Shown here: piece after piece, positions 20,110 through 28,549 of the stretch
Layout: each line of letters opens with the position of its first letter
Numbering within the stretch: position 1 is the stretch's first letter
Source of the DNA: Carboxylicivirga fragile
GTDB taxonomy: Bacteria; Bacteroidota; Bacteroidia; Bacteroidales; Marinilabiliaceae
Assembly (NCBI GenBank): GCA_025499625.1
Contig: JAFMVD010000016.1
Location: 1-64,000 of the forward strand
Length of the DNA stretch: 64,000 nucleotides
Reading direction: 5' to 3'
Program-made: the position numbers and the translations under genes
Notes under the pieces: model-generated
What the model was told of the DNA's origin: nothing
The model's database searches: none
The model's input: only the letters and a program-made list of their open reading frames with translations

Positions 20110-20928
20110 CTAATATTGTTCTCTTTCATTAGGAAACTCAAGGCTCTTAACATCGCTAATGTAATTACCCACAGCTCCACTTATTTCAGCAAATAAATTA
20201 TGATAACGCCTCAAAAAACGTGGCGAAAATTCCTGATTGATACCTAACATATCATGCAGAACCAACACCTGACCATCTACTTGATTTCCGGCACCAATAC
20301 CTATTATTGGAATGTGTAATTCCTTAGATACCTGACCAGCCAGATCAGCAGGAATCTTCTCTAATACAATACCAAAGCAACCCGCTTCCTCTAACAAATG
20401 CGCATCTTCGATTAATTTCTTGGCTTCCTCTTCACGTTTAGCACGTACGGTATAGGTACCAAATTTATGTATCGATTGTGGCGTTAAACCCAAATGTCCC
20501 ATAACAGGAATACCTGCTGACAAAATACGCTGAACCGATTCTAAAACCTCGCTACCACCTTCCAACTTCACAGCATCGGCTGCCGTTTCTTTCATTATTC
20601 GAATGGCAGATGTTAATGCTTCTTTTGAATTTCCCTGATAGGTACCAAAAGGCATATCAACCACAACCAAAGATCTGTTTACAGCCCTCACAACCGAAGC
20701 ACCATGATAAATCATTTGATCCAATGTGATTGGTAAAGTTGTTTCCCAACCTGCCATCACATTCGATGCAGAATCGCCAACCAGAATCACATCAACTCCG
20801 GCATTATCAACAATCTTTGCCAATGAATAGTCATATGAGGTTAACATGGCAATCTTCTCACCCTTCATCTTAAGTTCACTTAATACGTGGGTTGTCACTT
20901 TTTTACGACGTTCTTGTGCAACAGACAT
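20110..20928 (-). CDS. panB: 3-methyl-2-oxobutanoate hydroxymethyltransferase
   Basis: 272 residues. First committed step of pantothenate synthesis, making ketopantoate from alpha-ketoisovalerate and methylene-THF. Motifs: [34 protein letters not shown] (metal Asp), VKLEGG and the catalytic Glu in [32 protein letters not shown] follows. Standard length. It leads a two-gene unit with the pseudouridine synthase. Confidence 0.97.
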   Translation of the reverse strand: MSVAQERRKKVTTHVLSELKMKGEKIAMLTSYDYSLAKIVDNAGVDVILVGDSASNVMAGWETTLPITLDQMIYHGASVVRAVNRSLVVVDMPFGTYQGNSKEALTSAIRIMKETAADAVKLEGGSEVLESVQRILSAGIPVMGHLGLTPQSIHKFGTYTVRAKREEEAKKLIEDAHLLEEAGCFGIVLEKIPADLAGQVSKELHIPIIGIGAGNQVDGQVLVLHDMLGINQEFSPRFLRRYHNLFAEISGAVGNYISDVKSLEFPNEREQY

Positions 20929-21016
20929 AATTAAAGTATTTAACGGCCTTTATTCGGCAGTATTAATTTGTTAGACATTCACCAAAAATGGTAAGTATTA
21001 ATTAAGTAACAAGCCA

Positions 21017-21024
21017 CAAAGGTA
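21017..21024 (-). promoter_or_regulatory. Possible -7 box for panB
   Basis: In the minus-strand sense TACCTTTG matches TAnnTTTG exactly, about 90 bases before the panB start. No convincing -33 element. Confidence 0.3.
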
Positions 21025-21165
21025 GCAAATTGATATAAGCCTACAGCATTATTGTCCGTATCCTTTGTTATTTTGCTAATATCAGCTTGATTTTTCAAAT
21101 CACATATGTATTTATTCACGATACAATTGACTAAATTTGAATTAAACCAAGCACTAAAAATTGAT

Positions 21166-22350
21166 ATGAGCCAAAATTACACAATGAATCCTTCTCTAAG
21201 ATCTATCCTATCAATTATTTTCATTCTAATCGGATCAATGCTTTATGCGCAGAGCTCATTAAGCGCTTCTGATTCTTTTTTTAAAGACACCATTGTCACT
21301 TCTAAGTTTAAAGTTTCGATTGGAGGACAGATGCGACTAAATGGATTCTACGATTTTAATGCCTTACAGAATTCTGAGTCGTTTAATATTACAAATATTC
21401 CGACAGGAGCTAGTAATACATCTCCACGCTTTGCTTTAAGCGTACGACAATCACGCATCAGTCTCGATGCTGGTTACAAATCCGAAAAATTTGGTAACAT
21501 ATACACTTTTTTTGAAGGCGATTTCTTAGGTGATGGTCCATTAGATTTTAGGCTGCGTCATTTTTGGATTGGCATTAAATCATTTCGTGTTGGGCAGGAT
21601 TGGTCAGCCTTTTGCGACATGGATGTCTGGCCAGATGTCATTGATTTTGATGGACCTCCGACAGGAGCATGGGCACGTTCGGCACAAGTTAAATACACTA
21701 AGCAAATTGAAAATTTTGGTCATTTTGCTGTAGCATTTGAGTCACCTAGGGCAAGTATTACAGAAGTTCCTGTGGTAGATTCGACCTTAACATCAACTTT
21801 CCAAGGCGCACCCGATCTTACGTCTCATTTAAATTACAAAGGTGATTGGGGACATATACAGTTAGCCATGGTACTTCGTAGAATTAATTTTCTGGTAGAA
21901 GAGAAAACCTTAGCTAATAACGCTGGTGGACTATCATTATCGGGCCACTTTATGCTTGGTAAAAAAGATAAGTTTCTATACCAAGCAAATGGTGGCTCAG
22001 GCATAGGCAGTTACCTTGTATCCTTTGAAGGTGGCGGCTACGATGCGGTAACAAAGGGTGGCAAAGAACTGTCTAACATTAAATCGCTTGGCGGCTATTG
22101 TGCCTATGAAAAATGGTGGAGCGACCAATTCAAATCCACATTGGTTTATGGTTACATGCATTTAGAAACCGAAATAGGATATACCATTGATGATACCTTT
22201 AACGGCCATTATTCATCCGCCAACCTATTTTGGTTAATGGATGAGAACCTTACCCTTGGATTAGAAGGTCAGTATGGTAGTGTTAATGATTTTAGCGGCC
22301 AAAGTGGCGATGCAGCAAGAATTCAATTCATGCTTCTGTTTAATTTTTAA
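21166..22350 (+). CDS. DcaP-like outer-membrane porin
   Basis: About 395 residues from the chosen start. An upstream ATG at 21106 exists, but a normal signal peptide (SLRSILSIIFILIGSMLYAQ) follows the ATGs at 21166 and 21184, so the start is taken at 21166. The mature part alternates short strands and turns (GGQMRLNGFYDFNAL; SRISLDAGYKS; WIGIKSFRVGQDWSAFCD) and ends in Phe, as for the DcaP-like trimeric porins. The substrate is unknown. It converges on the electron-transfer cluster, whose last gene ends at 22351. Confidence 0.75.
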   Translation: MSQNYTMNPSLRSILSIIFILIGSMLYAQSSLSASDSFFKDTIVTSKFKVSIGGQMRLNGFYDFNALQNSESFNITNIPTGASNTSPRFALSVRQSRISLDAGYKSEKFGNIYTFFEGDFLGDGPLDFRLRHFWIGIKSFRVGQDWSAFCDMDVWPDVIDFDGPPTGAWARSAQVKYTKQIENFGHFAVAFESPRASITEVPVVDSTLTSTFQGAPDLTSHLNYKGDWGHIQLAMVLRRINFLVEEKTLANNAGGLSLSGHFMLGKKDKFLYQANGGSGIGSYLVSFEGGGYDAVTKGGKELSNIKSLGGYCAYEKWWSDQFKSTLVYGYMHLETEIGYTIDDTFNGHYSSANLFWLMDENLTLGLEGQYGSVNDFSGQSGDAARIQFMLLFNF

Positions 22351-23520
22351 TCATTTGCGCTTTATACGAAAAAACAAACCTATTAAAAGAAGGGCAAATC
22401 CGATATATTTCAACTCAATCCAGCGATCAAAAATGAGTAATAAATCAACAACTGGAGTTTGACTTCCATAGCGTTCATCTATACCAGCAACCGCAATTGA
22501 CCAACCTTTAAGTTTTAAGACTTCATCTTGCTTTATTTCATAATCGGTATAATTAGTCACCGTTTCAAACACGCGTATCTTTGCAATGTAATTAGTGGTT
22601 AATGGCAAGTTTAATCCCAAGGAATTTCTACCATCTACATTTAACAAACGGGGTCTATGGTCATTCATACCAGAACTAAGCCAGCCATTTACCAATGAAT
22701 CCCCTGAGGCATCAGAAACATTAATCAGTGCAGCCTGAATCGTATTTAATTTACTTGATTCAACATAACCACTATCAGTCAATATAGCCTTGGGTAAATA
22801 AGATTCAACTTCCACCTTCCAATTGTTTATAGAAAACAATAATGACTCACCCAAACTAGGTCCTAAAAGAGAATCACTAACCATTGAACCATCATCCGCT
22901 ACAACAATTAATTTAGCCGGCTCATCCTGCATTACAATATTCAGAAACTTTATAGCAAATGGGGTACGATAAATTGCTTTGTCGTAATTCACGCCATTGA
23001 AAATAGCACGATCAGTACCCGTAAGCATCTTCATTTTGTAATAATCATGCTGCCCTCCAACAGTTGAGAAAATAAAAAGGAGAAGTCCAACGTATGATAA
23101 GGCAGTAAACCAAGTCCTACCTCCCTTTGCTGATAAGCCCTGAATTATGGCAAAACCAATTCCAAAAAACACATACACCATCAATAGCTGTATACCAACT
23201 CCGTCGATATAATGATAGATAGATAAACCATCCTTTAATGGGAATACATACAAATATATCGCCCCTAAAAACAGGACAACAATACTAGCTAACATGGTCC
23301 AAAACGACGCTAATTGCCTAAGGAAAGTACTACTACTAAGTAATCCAATTACGATACCTAAGGCAAAAATAATTGATACAAAATAGGCATTACTTGGCCA
23401 CATTAACTTAAACCAAGAAAATTGTCCTAAAACCGGATTTGAAATATAACCAAGAAAAAGTAAAACGATAGTAATACCCAAGCCCGACAAAAACTCTTTG
23501 CCTTTATTAACATCAACCAT
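22351..23520 (-). CDS. ResB-like multi-pass membrane protein
   Basis: 389 residues. Four N-terminal membrane helices (about 10-175), a large periplasmic domain (about 185-355) and one C-terminal helix, the layout of ResB/Ccs1, which works with CcsA to hand haem to apocytochromes. Last gene of the seven-gene cytochrome cluster; no CcsA/ResC-type gene is in the window. Role in maturing these cytochromes is inferred from neighbourhood; it could instead be a haem-binding relay. It ends next to the porin stop without a visible terminator. Confidence 0.7.
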   Translation of the reverse strand: MVDVNKGKEFLSGLGITIVLLFLGYISNPVLGQFSWFKLMWPSNAYFVSIIFALGIVIGLLSSSTFLRQLASFWTMLASIVVLFLGAIYLYVFPLKDGLSIYHYIDGVGIQLLMVYVFFGIGFAIIQGLSAKGGRTWFTALSYVGLLLFIFSTVGGQHDYYKMKMLTGTDRAIFNGVNYDKAIYRTPFAIKFLNIVMQDEPAKLIVVADDGSMVSDSLLGPSLGESLLFSINNWKVEVESYLPKAILTDSGYVESSKLNTIQAALINVSDASGDSLVNGWLSSGMNDHRPRLLNVDGRNSLGLNLPLTTNYIAKIRVFETVTNYTDYEIKQDEVLKLKGWSIAVAGIDERYGSQTPVVDLLLIFDRWIELKYIGFALLLIGLFFRIKRK

Positions 23521-23565
23521 GTAAATTATTTAAAGTTTGAACTAAAAAAAATGCAATCAACAAGT

Positions 23566-24183
23566 TTAGTGTGCTTCATGAAATCCACTCACGATACTCT
23601 TGAAATTAGACGTAAAAGTAGCACCCATTGTTGCAAAATATAGATGAATAAATAAGAACATGCTTACCACGAATCCTGCACTTGCATGTAACAATGCTGT
23701 CAATAAAGTTCCTCCAACCCCAAAAACATTGTTAACAATTAATTCCGGAAAAAACAGCGCAATGCCCGTTATCGCTAATATTGGGAATAAAACAAACAAT
23801 ACAGCCACATAGGTTACTTGTTGCAATGGATTAAACTTCATTGCTTCTGTAGTAGGAAAAGGTGGTTCTTGCTTCTTAAACACACCAAAAACGTAATACT
23901 GAATTTGTTTTGTCAATCGACCAATCAAACCTTTAAACTGTATTTTGTAATGTTTCTTATTAGGTGAGAACATCATCGCCAACAAGAAAAGAACATAGGC
24001 AATAACAATACCAATTCCTGCAATATTATGACTGGCTACCGCTAATTCAAAAGGAACAATAGGTAAATCAGGACTTGAATATTGCATGCTGATACCTGTG
24101 ATTAATAAAACCAAGAAAAACAAAGCGTTAAATGCATGCCAAACCCTCAACCACAATGGATATAAATATAATTTCGCGCTCAT
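23566..24183 (-). CDS. Cytochrome b subunit (di-haem, four-helix)
   Basis: 205 residues with four membrane helices and His in WLRVWHAFNAL, VASHNIAGIG and LLHASAGF...FIHLYF, the pattern of the cytochrome b561/NiFe-hydrogenase b-subunit superfamily. Such proteins pass electrons between quinol and a periplasmic partner. The seven-heme cytochrome gene ends 2 bases upstream, so the two are tightly coupled and probably form one inner-membrane complex. No catalytic molybdenum or hydrogenase subunit is adjacent. Confidence 0.8.
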   Translation of the reverse strand: MSAKLYLYPLWLRVWHAFNALFFLVLLITGISMQYSSPDLPIVPFELAVASHNIAGIGIVIAYVLFLLAMMFSPNKKHYKIQFKGLIGRLTKQIQYYVFGVFKKQEPPFPTTEAMKFNPLQQVTYVAVLFVLFPILAITGIALFFPELIVNNVFGVGGTLLTALLHASAGFVVSMFLFIHLYFATMGATFTSNFKSIVSGFHEAH

Positions 24184-24185
24184 TT

Positions 24186-25121
24186 TTATTTCTTTTTTAG
24201 TAGAATTAAACGAAGAATAAAGTGAATCATCAAGCCAAAAATCATCAAGCCAAATAAAACTATACTCACAACATTAAGCGTTTTATTTCGGTTGGCACCA
24301 ATCATATAACCTTCATTAAGTATGGTGGCATTAAAAAAGCCTGACTGTGCACGACTCTCTTCGACCCTATGTGCGTATAGTGACTCCATTAAAACAGAGT
24401 TGGCACTGTGACAATCCACACAACTGCGCAAAGCTTCAGCTTTTGGCAAAATCTTATGCGACACTAATATATCATCCTGAACCTTGGTATGGCAATCGAT
24501 ACACCTCACCTTATTAAAGTGATTTCTTTGATTTGGCAACCAGGCATGAATATCTTCAATTGCTTTAGGGTCATCATCGCTCAATAAACCATATTGAAAT
24601 TTATTAGCATGGCAACTCAAACACATATCGTTGCTTAAACTAACCACATCTTTAATTGGGCCATTTTCGCGCAACGCCAATTGATAGCCATGTGGGTCGT
24701 GACACATCCAACAATTAAACTTCTCATCATTTGCCTTATAATGAACACTCTCTTGAAATTCAGCTTCTATACCCTCAAAATTATACTTCGCATAGTCATC
24801 ATCTCCCCCATGACAATCAATACAAGCGTATTTTTCTTCCATACGCAATTCTCCTGAATGAGGGAATGTTTCATATTCAGGCGAATGGCAATCGATGCAC
24901 GCAAATGATTTGTGAACTGATAAGTGCATTTTTGTGCTATCAACATGATAAAAAGGATTCATCGGACGTTTGTCCATTTGTCCTGTCCACTCATTTTCAT
25001 ATTGATAAAAAACCTCACCATGGCAACTTAGGCACTTCTCATTTTGTTGTGCCAAAAGCGAATAAGGCAAAATAGCTAAGCAGAAAACACTTAGAAACAA
25101 CGATCGCTTTAATTTTTTCAT
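24186..25121 (-). CDS. Seven-haem c-type cytochrome, C-terminally membrane-anchored
   Basis: 311 residues. Signal peptide (about 1-24), then seven CXXCH haem-binding motifs (CLSCH, CIDCH, CIDCH, CWMCH, CLSCH, CIDCH, CVDCH) and a C-terminal membrane helix (about 282-305) ending in KKK. The anchor would keep the haems in the periplasm at the inner membrane, where the cytochrome b of the next gene could feed it. Family is multihaem cytochrome c; it has no obvious nitrite- or tetrathionate-reductase signature, so an electron-carrier role is inferred. Confidence 0.85.
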   Translation of the reverse strand: MKKLKRSLFLSVFCLAILPYSLLAQQNEKCLSCHGEVFYQYENEWTGQMDKRPMNPFYHVDSTKMHLSVHKSFACIDCHSPEYETFPHSGELRMEEKYACIDCHGGDDDYAKYNFEGIEAEFQESVHYKANDEKFNCWMCHDPHGYQLALRENGPIKDVVSLSNDMCLSCHANKFQYGLLSDDDPKAIEDIHAWLPNQRNHFNKVRCIDCHTKVQDDILVSHKILPKAEALRSCVDCHSANSVLMESLYAHRVEESRAQSGFFNATILNEGYMIGANRNKTLNVVSIVLFGLMIFGLMIHFILRLILLKKK

Positions 25122-25153
25122 GATAGCATGTATATAATATTGACGATATAAAA

Positions 25154-25192
25154 ACTGCCCACAGAAAGAATCCTCTTCTTTAAGCAGGCAGT
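25154..25192 (-). terminator. Hairpin within the cytochrome cluster
   Basis: ACTGCC and GGCAGT arms, extended inside by AAAGAA/TTCTTT pairing. In the minus-strand sense it is followed by TTTTTAT. It lies between the mono-haem and seven-haem cytochrome genes, so it may lower expression of the three downstream genes or mark a processing site. A T-run also follows on the plus strand. Confidence 0.65.
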
Positions 25193-25212
25193 ATTTTTTT
25201 AGCTTTATTAGC

Positions 25213-25629
25213 CTATTTTTTCTTTAAAGTATGCATATAGGTCACAATTGCCCAACGCTCTTCCTCATCCGTAATTTTCTTTTCGAAATTAGGCATCTCA
25301 TCACGCCCAACAAATGATTGGTAATAGATAACCCCATCCTTTTGAGCTTTAAACTCAGCTGAAGTAAAATCACCTAAATCAGCATCAATACTTCTGGCCT
25401 TTGGTCCATTGCCTTCACCAAAATTACCGTGACATGATTTACAATGCTTTGAATACATCATTTTACCTAACTTCACCATTGAAGCATCATCAACTGACTG
25501 AGGATTCTTCATACTTTGATATTTAGCCGGTACATCCCAAGGCTTTTTTTCCTGTACAAACGACATTAAAAGCAAGCCAAACAAAACAAGTAAACTACCT
25601 GATAAAATTCTAACTTTAATTTTCTTCAT
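25213..25629 (-). CDS. Mono-haem cytochrome c (class I type)
   Basis: 138 residues. Signal peptide, one haem site HCKSCHG near residue 63 and a possible Met axial ligand in GRDEMPNF near residue 110; the C-terminal helix ERWAIVTYMHTLKKK is typical of small class I cytochromes c. Periplasmic electron shuttle by family. Fourth gene of the cluster, followed by a hairpin. Confidence 0.85.
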   Translation of the reverse strand: MKKIKVRILSGSLLVLFGLLLMSFVQEKKPWDVPAKYQSMKNPQSVDDASMVKLGKMMYSKHCKSCHGNFGEGNGPKARSIDADLGDFTSAEFKAQKDGVIYYQSFVGRDEMPNFEKKITDEEERWAIVTYMHTLKKK

Positions 25630-25668
25630 ATCCCTTTCTTTAAATTCGTATTGAAAAAATTCAATATA

Positions 25669-26550
25669 CTAAAAATTCCACAAACGTGTAATATTAAATC
25701 CAAAACGGAAACTTCTTAAATCCATTTCGGCCTGATTGTGCATGTATAATTCTTGATTAAGAATACCCAAACCATTGGTTAAAAAGATTTGGAAAGCATG
25801 CGTACTTGTTGAAACCTCATATCCAATGGCCATATGAGCCTTTGGCGGTTTCGTAAAAGTGGAATATTGAGATATGCTTGAAATTTGCAAAGGTATACCT
25901 AACTCAAATGTTAAAGATGATTGTGGACTAAACTTAACGCGTCCTCCAAATCCAACACCTATTTTGTCATTGTCCATTAAACTATCCACAGCATTATAAT
26001 GTGTGAAGTTAACACTGGCCTTTAAGGTAATCCAATCTGTAAATTTACGATCTACTATTAACTCACTAAAGTACGACATACGATCACTAAAAGCATAATC
26101 CGTGCCAAAAACAGTTTCTTCTCTAGCGTCAATAGCAGCATTTCCATACAAGGTAACACTCACGGGCATCGTATTCTGACGTGTTTGCCTAAAAGGTGTA
26201 TACTTAGCTTGAAAATCTTGATATTTCTTTTGACTATTGGTACCAAAACCAACATTCAAATTATCTAAAATTGAATAATTAAAGCCAATACGAATATTAG
26301 CACCAGGAGCCATAATACCAAACACATCACTAATGCCATTCTCAACAACTCCAAAACGGTGATTAATCACCATTTCTAAAGTATTCTTTTGTTGTGTTAC
26401 ACTAGTATGATGGTTAACTATTGTTCCCGATTCCCATGGTGAACGAACTGGCTTGTCAACAACTTTTTCTACGGTTTCGGTTTCCTCTTGAGCAAATAAC
26501 ATAGCGCTCGATAGTAGAGCTAAAACCAATGTATATAAATATTTTTTCAT
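25669..26550 (-). CDS. DUF5777-family beta-barrel protein
   Basis: 293 residues. Signal peptide ending AMLFAQ, a short acidic linker, then strands of an outer-membrane barrel (TLEMVINHRFGVVENG; GANIRIGFNYSILDNLNVGFGT) and a C-terminal Phe preceded by Trp-Asn. This fits the DUF5777 beta-barrel family, which has no established function but is often found next to c-type cytochromes. Here it lies between two haem lipoproteins and periplasmic cytochromes, so a porin-like sheath for an electron conduit is a reasonable inference. Confidence 0.75.
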   Translation of the reverse strand: MKKYLYTLVLALLSSAMLFAQEETETVEKVVDKPVRSPWESGTIVNHHTSVTQQKNTLEMVINHRFGVVENGISDVFGIMAPGANIRIGFNYSILDNLNVGFGTNSQKKYQDFQAKYTPFRQTRQNTMPVSVTLYGNAAIDAREETVFGTDYAFSDRMSYFSELIVDRKFTDWITLKASVNFTHYNAVDSLMDNDKIGVGFGGRVKFSPQSSLTFELGIPLQISSISQYSTFTKPPKAHMAIGYEVSTSTHAFQIFLTNGLGILNQELYMHNQAEMDLRSFRFGFNITRLWNF

Positions 26551-26561
26551 GTTTATAGGTT

Positions 26562-26951
26562 TTAGTTATCTAATGCGCCTTGGTCAATCCACACCTTTAT
26601 TATTTCACTTTGGTTACCAACATAATCAACACTTCCATGAGGACCAGGTTGAACCGTTTTAAAAGTAAGAATTGTACTTTCAGAAGAATTATCTTTATTT
26701 ATTGCCCTTGGATGACTCATTAAACTAGCATGAGCATTGCCCACTGTTAAATCAAGTCCTCCTGCACTAGGATGACAGCTAACACAACCCTGACTTGTCC
26801 AAATAGGCTCTACCTCAGCAGAAAAACTAATTGGCACTTCTGGATCAACTGGGTCTCCTTTATCTGGAACTATTGTTTTGTACTCACAACCTACAAAGCC
26901 AATTAACAGCAGCAGTAATGAGGATATTATCAGATGTTTTATTTTTTTCAT
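26562..26951 (-). CDS. Mono-haem c-type cytochrome lipoprotein
   Basis: 129 residues. Lipobox LLIGFVGC (Cys near 22), then a Pro-rich stretch and a single haem motif in SQGCVSCHPSAGGLDL (about 56). The fold after it (AHASLMSHPRA; IIKVWIDQGALDN) is that of the small cytochromes found with planctomycete-type haem domains. Anchored in a membrane by lipid, most likely the outer one. Eleven bases before the barrel gene. Confidence 0.82.
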   Translation of the reverse strand: MKKIKHLIISSLLLLLIGFVGCEYKTIVPDKGDPVDPEVPISFSAEVEPIWTSQGCVSCHPSAGGLDLTVGNAHASLMSHPRAINKDNSSESTILTFKTVQPGPHGSVDYVGNQSEIIKVWIDQGALDN

Positions 26952-27006
26952 AAGCCGATACGTTTTCTATTACGCTAAATAACAGGTAATAGATGTAAGT
27001 ATACAA

Positions 27007-27038
27007 CAACTGCTTTCTTAGGATAAAGAAAGCAGTTG
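27007..27038 (-). terminator. Hairpin after the first gene of the cytochrome cluster
   Basis: CAACTGCTTTCTT (27007-27019) and AAGAAAGCAGTTG (27026-27038) form a perfect 13-bp stem with a 6-nt loop, between the six-haem gene and the rest of the cluster. The T-run is weak, so partial read-through or mRNA processing is likely. Confidence 0.6.
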
Positions 27039-27048
27039 AAGATATGTT

Positions 27049-28173
27049 TTAGTTATTTGTACCTAAATATGCTCTTCCTGCAGTAATCAATGACTCACTG
27101 TACTCCTTATTATGAATGCCATAACTGTGATCATTCTTAACCAACGCATAATTCCAGTAGGCTGCAAGCTCTTTATTAGTCCATGTACCGCCAATAAGAT
27201 GTCCTTCAGCATCCATAATACCAGCATCCATTAGGTCTTGTCCTAATAAGGCATGAAGCGCTTTGGTAGAAGCCATAATACCTTCTAAATCAATTGTAGC
27301 TCCACGGTCGGTATGACAAGTATTACAAGCTCCAAATTCAACCGTATCATCGCCTTTACGAAGCCCCATTGCGTGGCCTCCCAAGTATTCGCCATAATTT
27401 CCTGTTGAAGCAATAAACGACATGTGACAACTTTTACAGCTATGATGCCCTTTGGTTCCAGATGGAGCAGTTGGATCTGTTGTTCCTACATATCCACCAA
27501 CACCACCAAAAATAGCGCCTTGCGCTCCATAATGTGGTCCCCAATGAGCAGCTGCACCAGCAGAAATTTCTAAGGTTCCATCAACTGTTGGATCTGGTTG
27601 TGTATCACCTCTGTGGCGTGGCTGGTGACATTTAATACATGTATTACTCATGCCATTTGGATCACTATATTGACTTGTAGCATCTACCTCTAAGCCTGTA
27701 AACACATCATTCTCATTTAAATACATATCAACCGCTTTGGTATAATGCATTTTATAATCATCTGTTGTATAGGTTTTATGTATTTGGTGACAGGTACCAC
27801 AACTCATCGGAGTAGCTTCCGGATGTGAACCTCCTGAATTATTATCATTAGCAACGGCAGTTAAAAAACCTTCATTTGAATGACACATTGAACATGAACC
27901 TCCTGCATAATTAGCATAACCAACATGACTTGGGCCATCAACAAAGTGCGTTGAATGCTCAAACTGAGTTTGTTTCAAAAACAAATCACTTTCATCGTTA
28001 TGACACTCCATACATGTAGAGTTACCATTAGCCCCATCGGTGCCATTGGTGCCATCAATACCATCTTTTCCATCTTTTCCAGCCTCACCTTGTGGACCTT
28101 CTTTAGTACAGCTCATGGTTGCTGTGGCTAATACCACAAGTACCAGATAAAAAAATTGTTTCAGCTCTTTCAT
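27049..28173 (-). CDS. Six-haem c-type cytochrome lipoprotein with collagen-like linker
   Basis: 374 residues. Signal peptide with lipobox ATATMSC (Cys about 22), followed by eight Gly-X-Y triplets from about residue 26 (GPQ, GEA, GKD, GKD, GID, GTN, GTD, GAN). Then six haem motifs: CMECH, CSMCH, CGTCH, CIKCH, CKSCH, CNTCH. The start after the lipid Cys (T-K-E) is charged, as in surface-exported lipoproteins. I infer an outer-membrane, possibly cell-surface, electron carrier. First gene of the cluster, with a long divergent promoter region upstream. Confidence 0.82.
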   Translation of the reverse strand: MKELKQFFYLVLVVLATATMSCTKEGPQGEAGKDGKDGIDGTNGTDGANGNSTCMECHNDESDLFLKQTQFEHSTHFVDGPSHVGYANYAGGSCSMCHSNEGFLTAVANDNNSGGSHPEATPMSCGTCHQIHKTYTTDDYKMHYTKAVDMYLNENDVFTGLEVDATSQYSDPNGMSNTCIKCHQPRHRGDTQPDPTVDGTLEISAGAAAHWGPHYGAQGAIFGGVGGYVGTTDPTAPSGTKGHHSCKSCHMSFIASTGNYGEYLGGHAMGLRKGDDTVEFGACNTCHTDRGATIDLEGIMASTKALHALLGQDLMDAGIMDAEGHLIGGTWTNKELAAYWNYALVKNDHSYGIHNKEYSESLITAGRAYLGTNN

Positions 28174-28185
28174 ACTATTTGAATT

Positions 28186-28220
28186 ATTGTTAACCTCTAT
28201 TTAATTTCAGCGTTAACAAT
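28186..28220. promoter_or_regulatory. Inverted repeat ATTGTTAAC in the leader of the cytochrome cluster
   Basis: ATTGTTAAC (28186-28194) and GTTAACAAT (28212-28220) are a perfect 9-bp inverted repeat separated by 17 bases, starting 13 bases before the six-haem gene start. It could be an mRNA leader hairpin or an operator. Another GTTAAC lies near 28305. Confidence 0.4.
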
Positions 28221-28270
28221 TTTAAACATTTTTTTAATAAGTAGCACGGTGTAAATAATACGAACCCCCA

Positions 28271-28284
28271 TTGACAAAAATCAA
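28271..28284. promoter_or_regulatory. FNR-like operator
   Basis: TTGAC-AAAA-ATCAA matches the FNR/DNR consensus TTGAT-N4-ATCAA at nine of ten defined positions. Its centre is about 105 bases before the six-haem cytochrome start, and a Crp/Fnr family gene lies divergently. Binding is inferred. Confidence 0.5.
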
Positions 28285-28531
28285 CACAAACTCACTAACC
28301 TACTGTTAACGTAGAACTTAATACTGCTGATTTAATGTAGATTTAATTCCTTATTTATAATCATTACAACTAACAATACTCCCTTATGCACTAATTACTA
28401 ACCTATTACACCACAGTTTAACCAACATTAACATTAGCTAAACAAAACAAACAGACTAACTGATTGACTAATAAGAATAATCATCAAGGAACAAAAAAGA
28501 CCATCTACCTAGTACACCCATTAAGCCCAAC

Positions 28532-28549
28532 ATGATAAAAAGTTATCAT
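28532..28549. promoter_or_regulatory. Perfect palindrome upstream of Crp/Fnr gene
   Basis: ATGATAA-AAAG-TTATCAT, a perfect 7-bp inverted repeat with a 4-bp spacer, about 185 bases before the regulator start. Size and symmetry suit a dimeric Crp/Fnr protein; autoregulation is a guess. Confidence 0.4.

Noticed and set aside
21106-21165. Earlier ATG of the DcaP-like porin
   Set aside because: The 20 extra residues would precede the signal peptide and do not look like one.
24186-28173. Nitrite or tetrathionate reductase
   Set aside because: No catalytic-subunit signature (such as a CXXCK haem site or molybdopterin protein) is seen in any of the cluster's genes.
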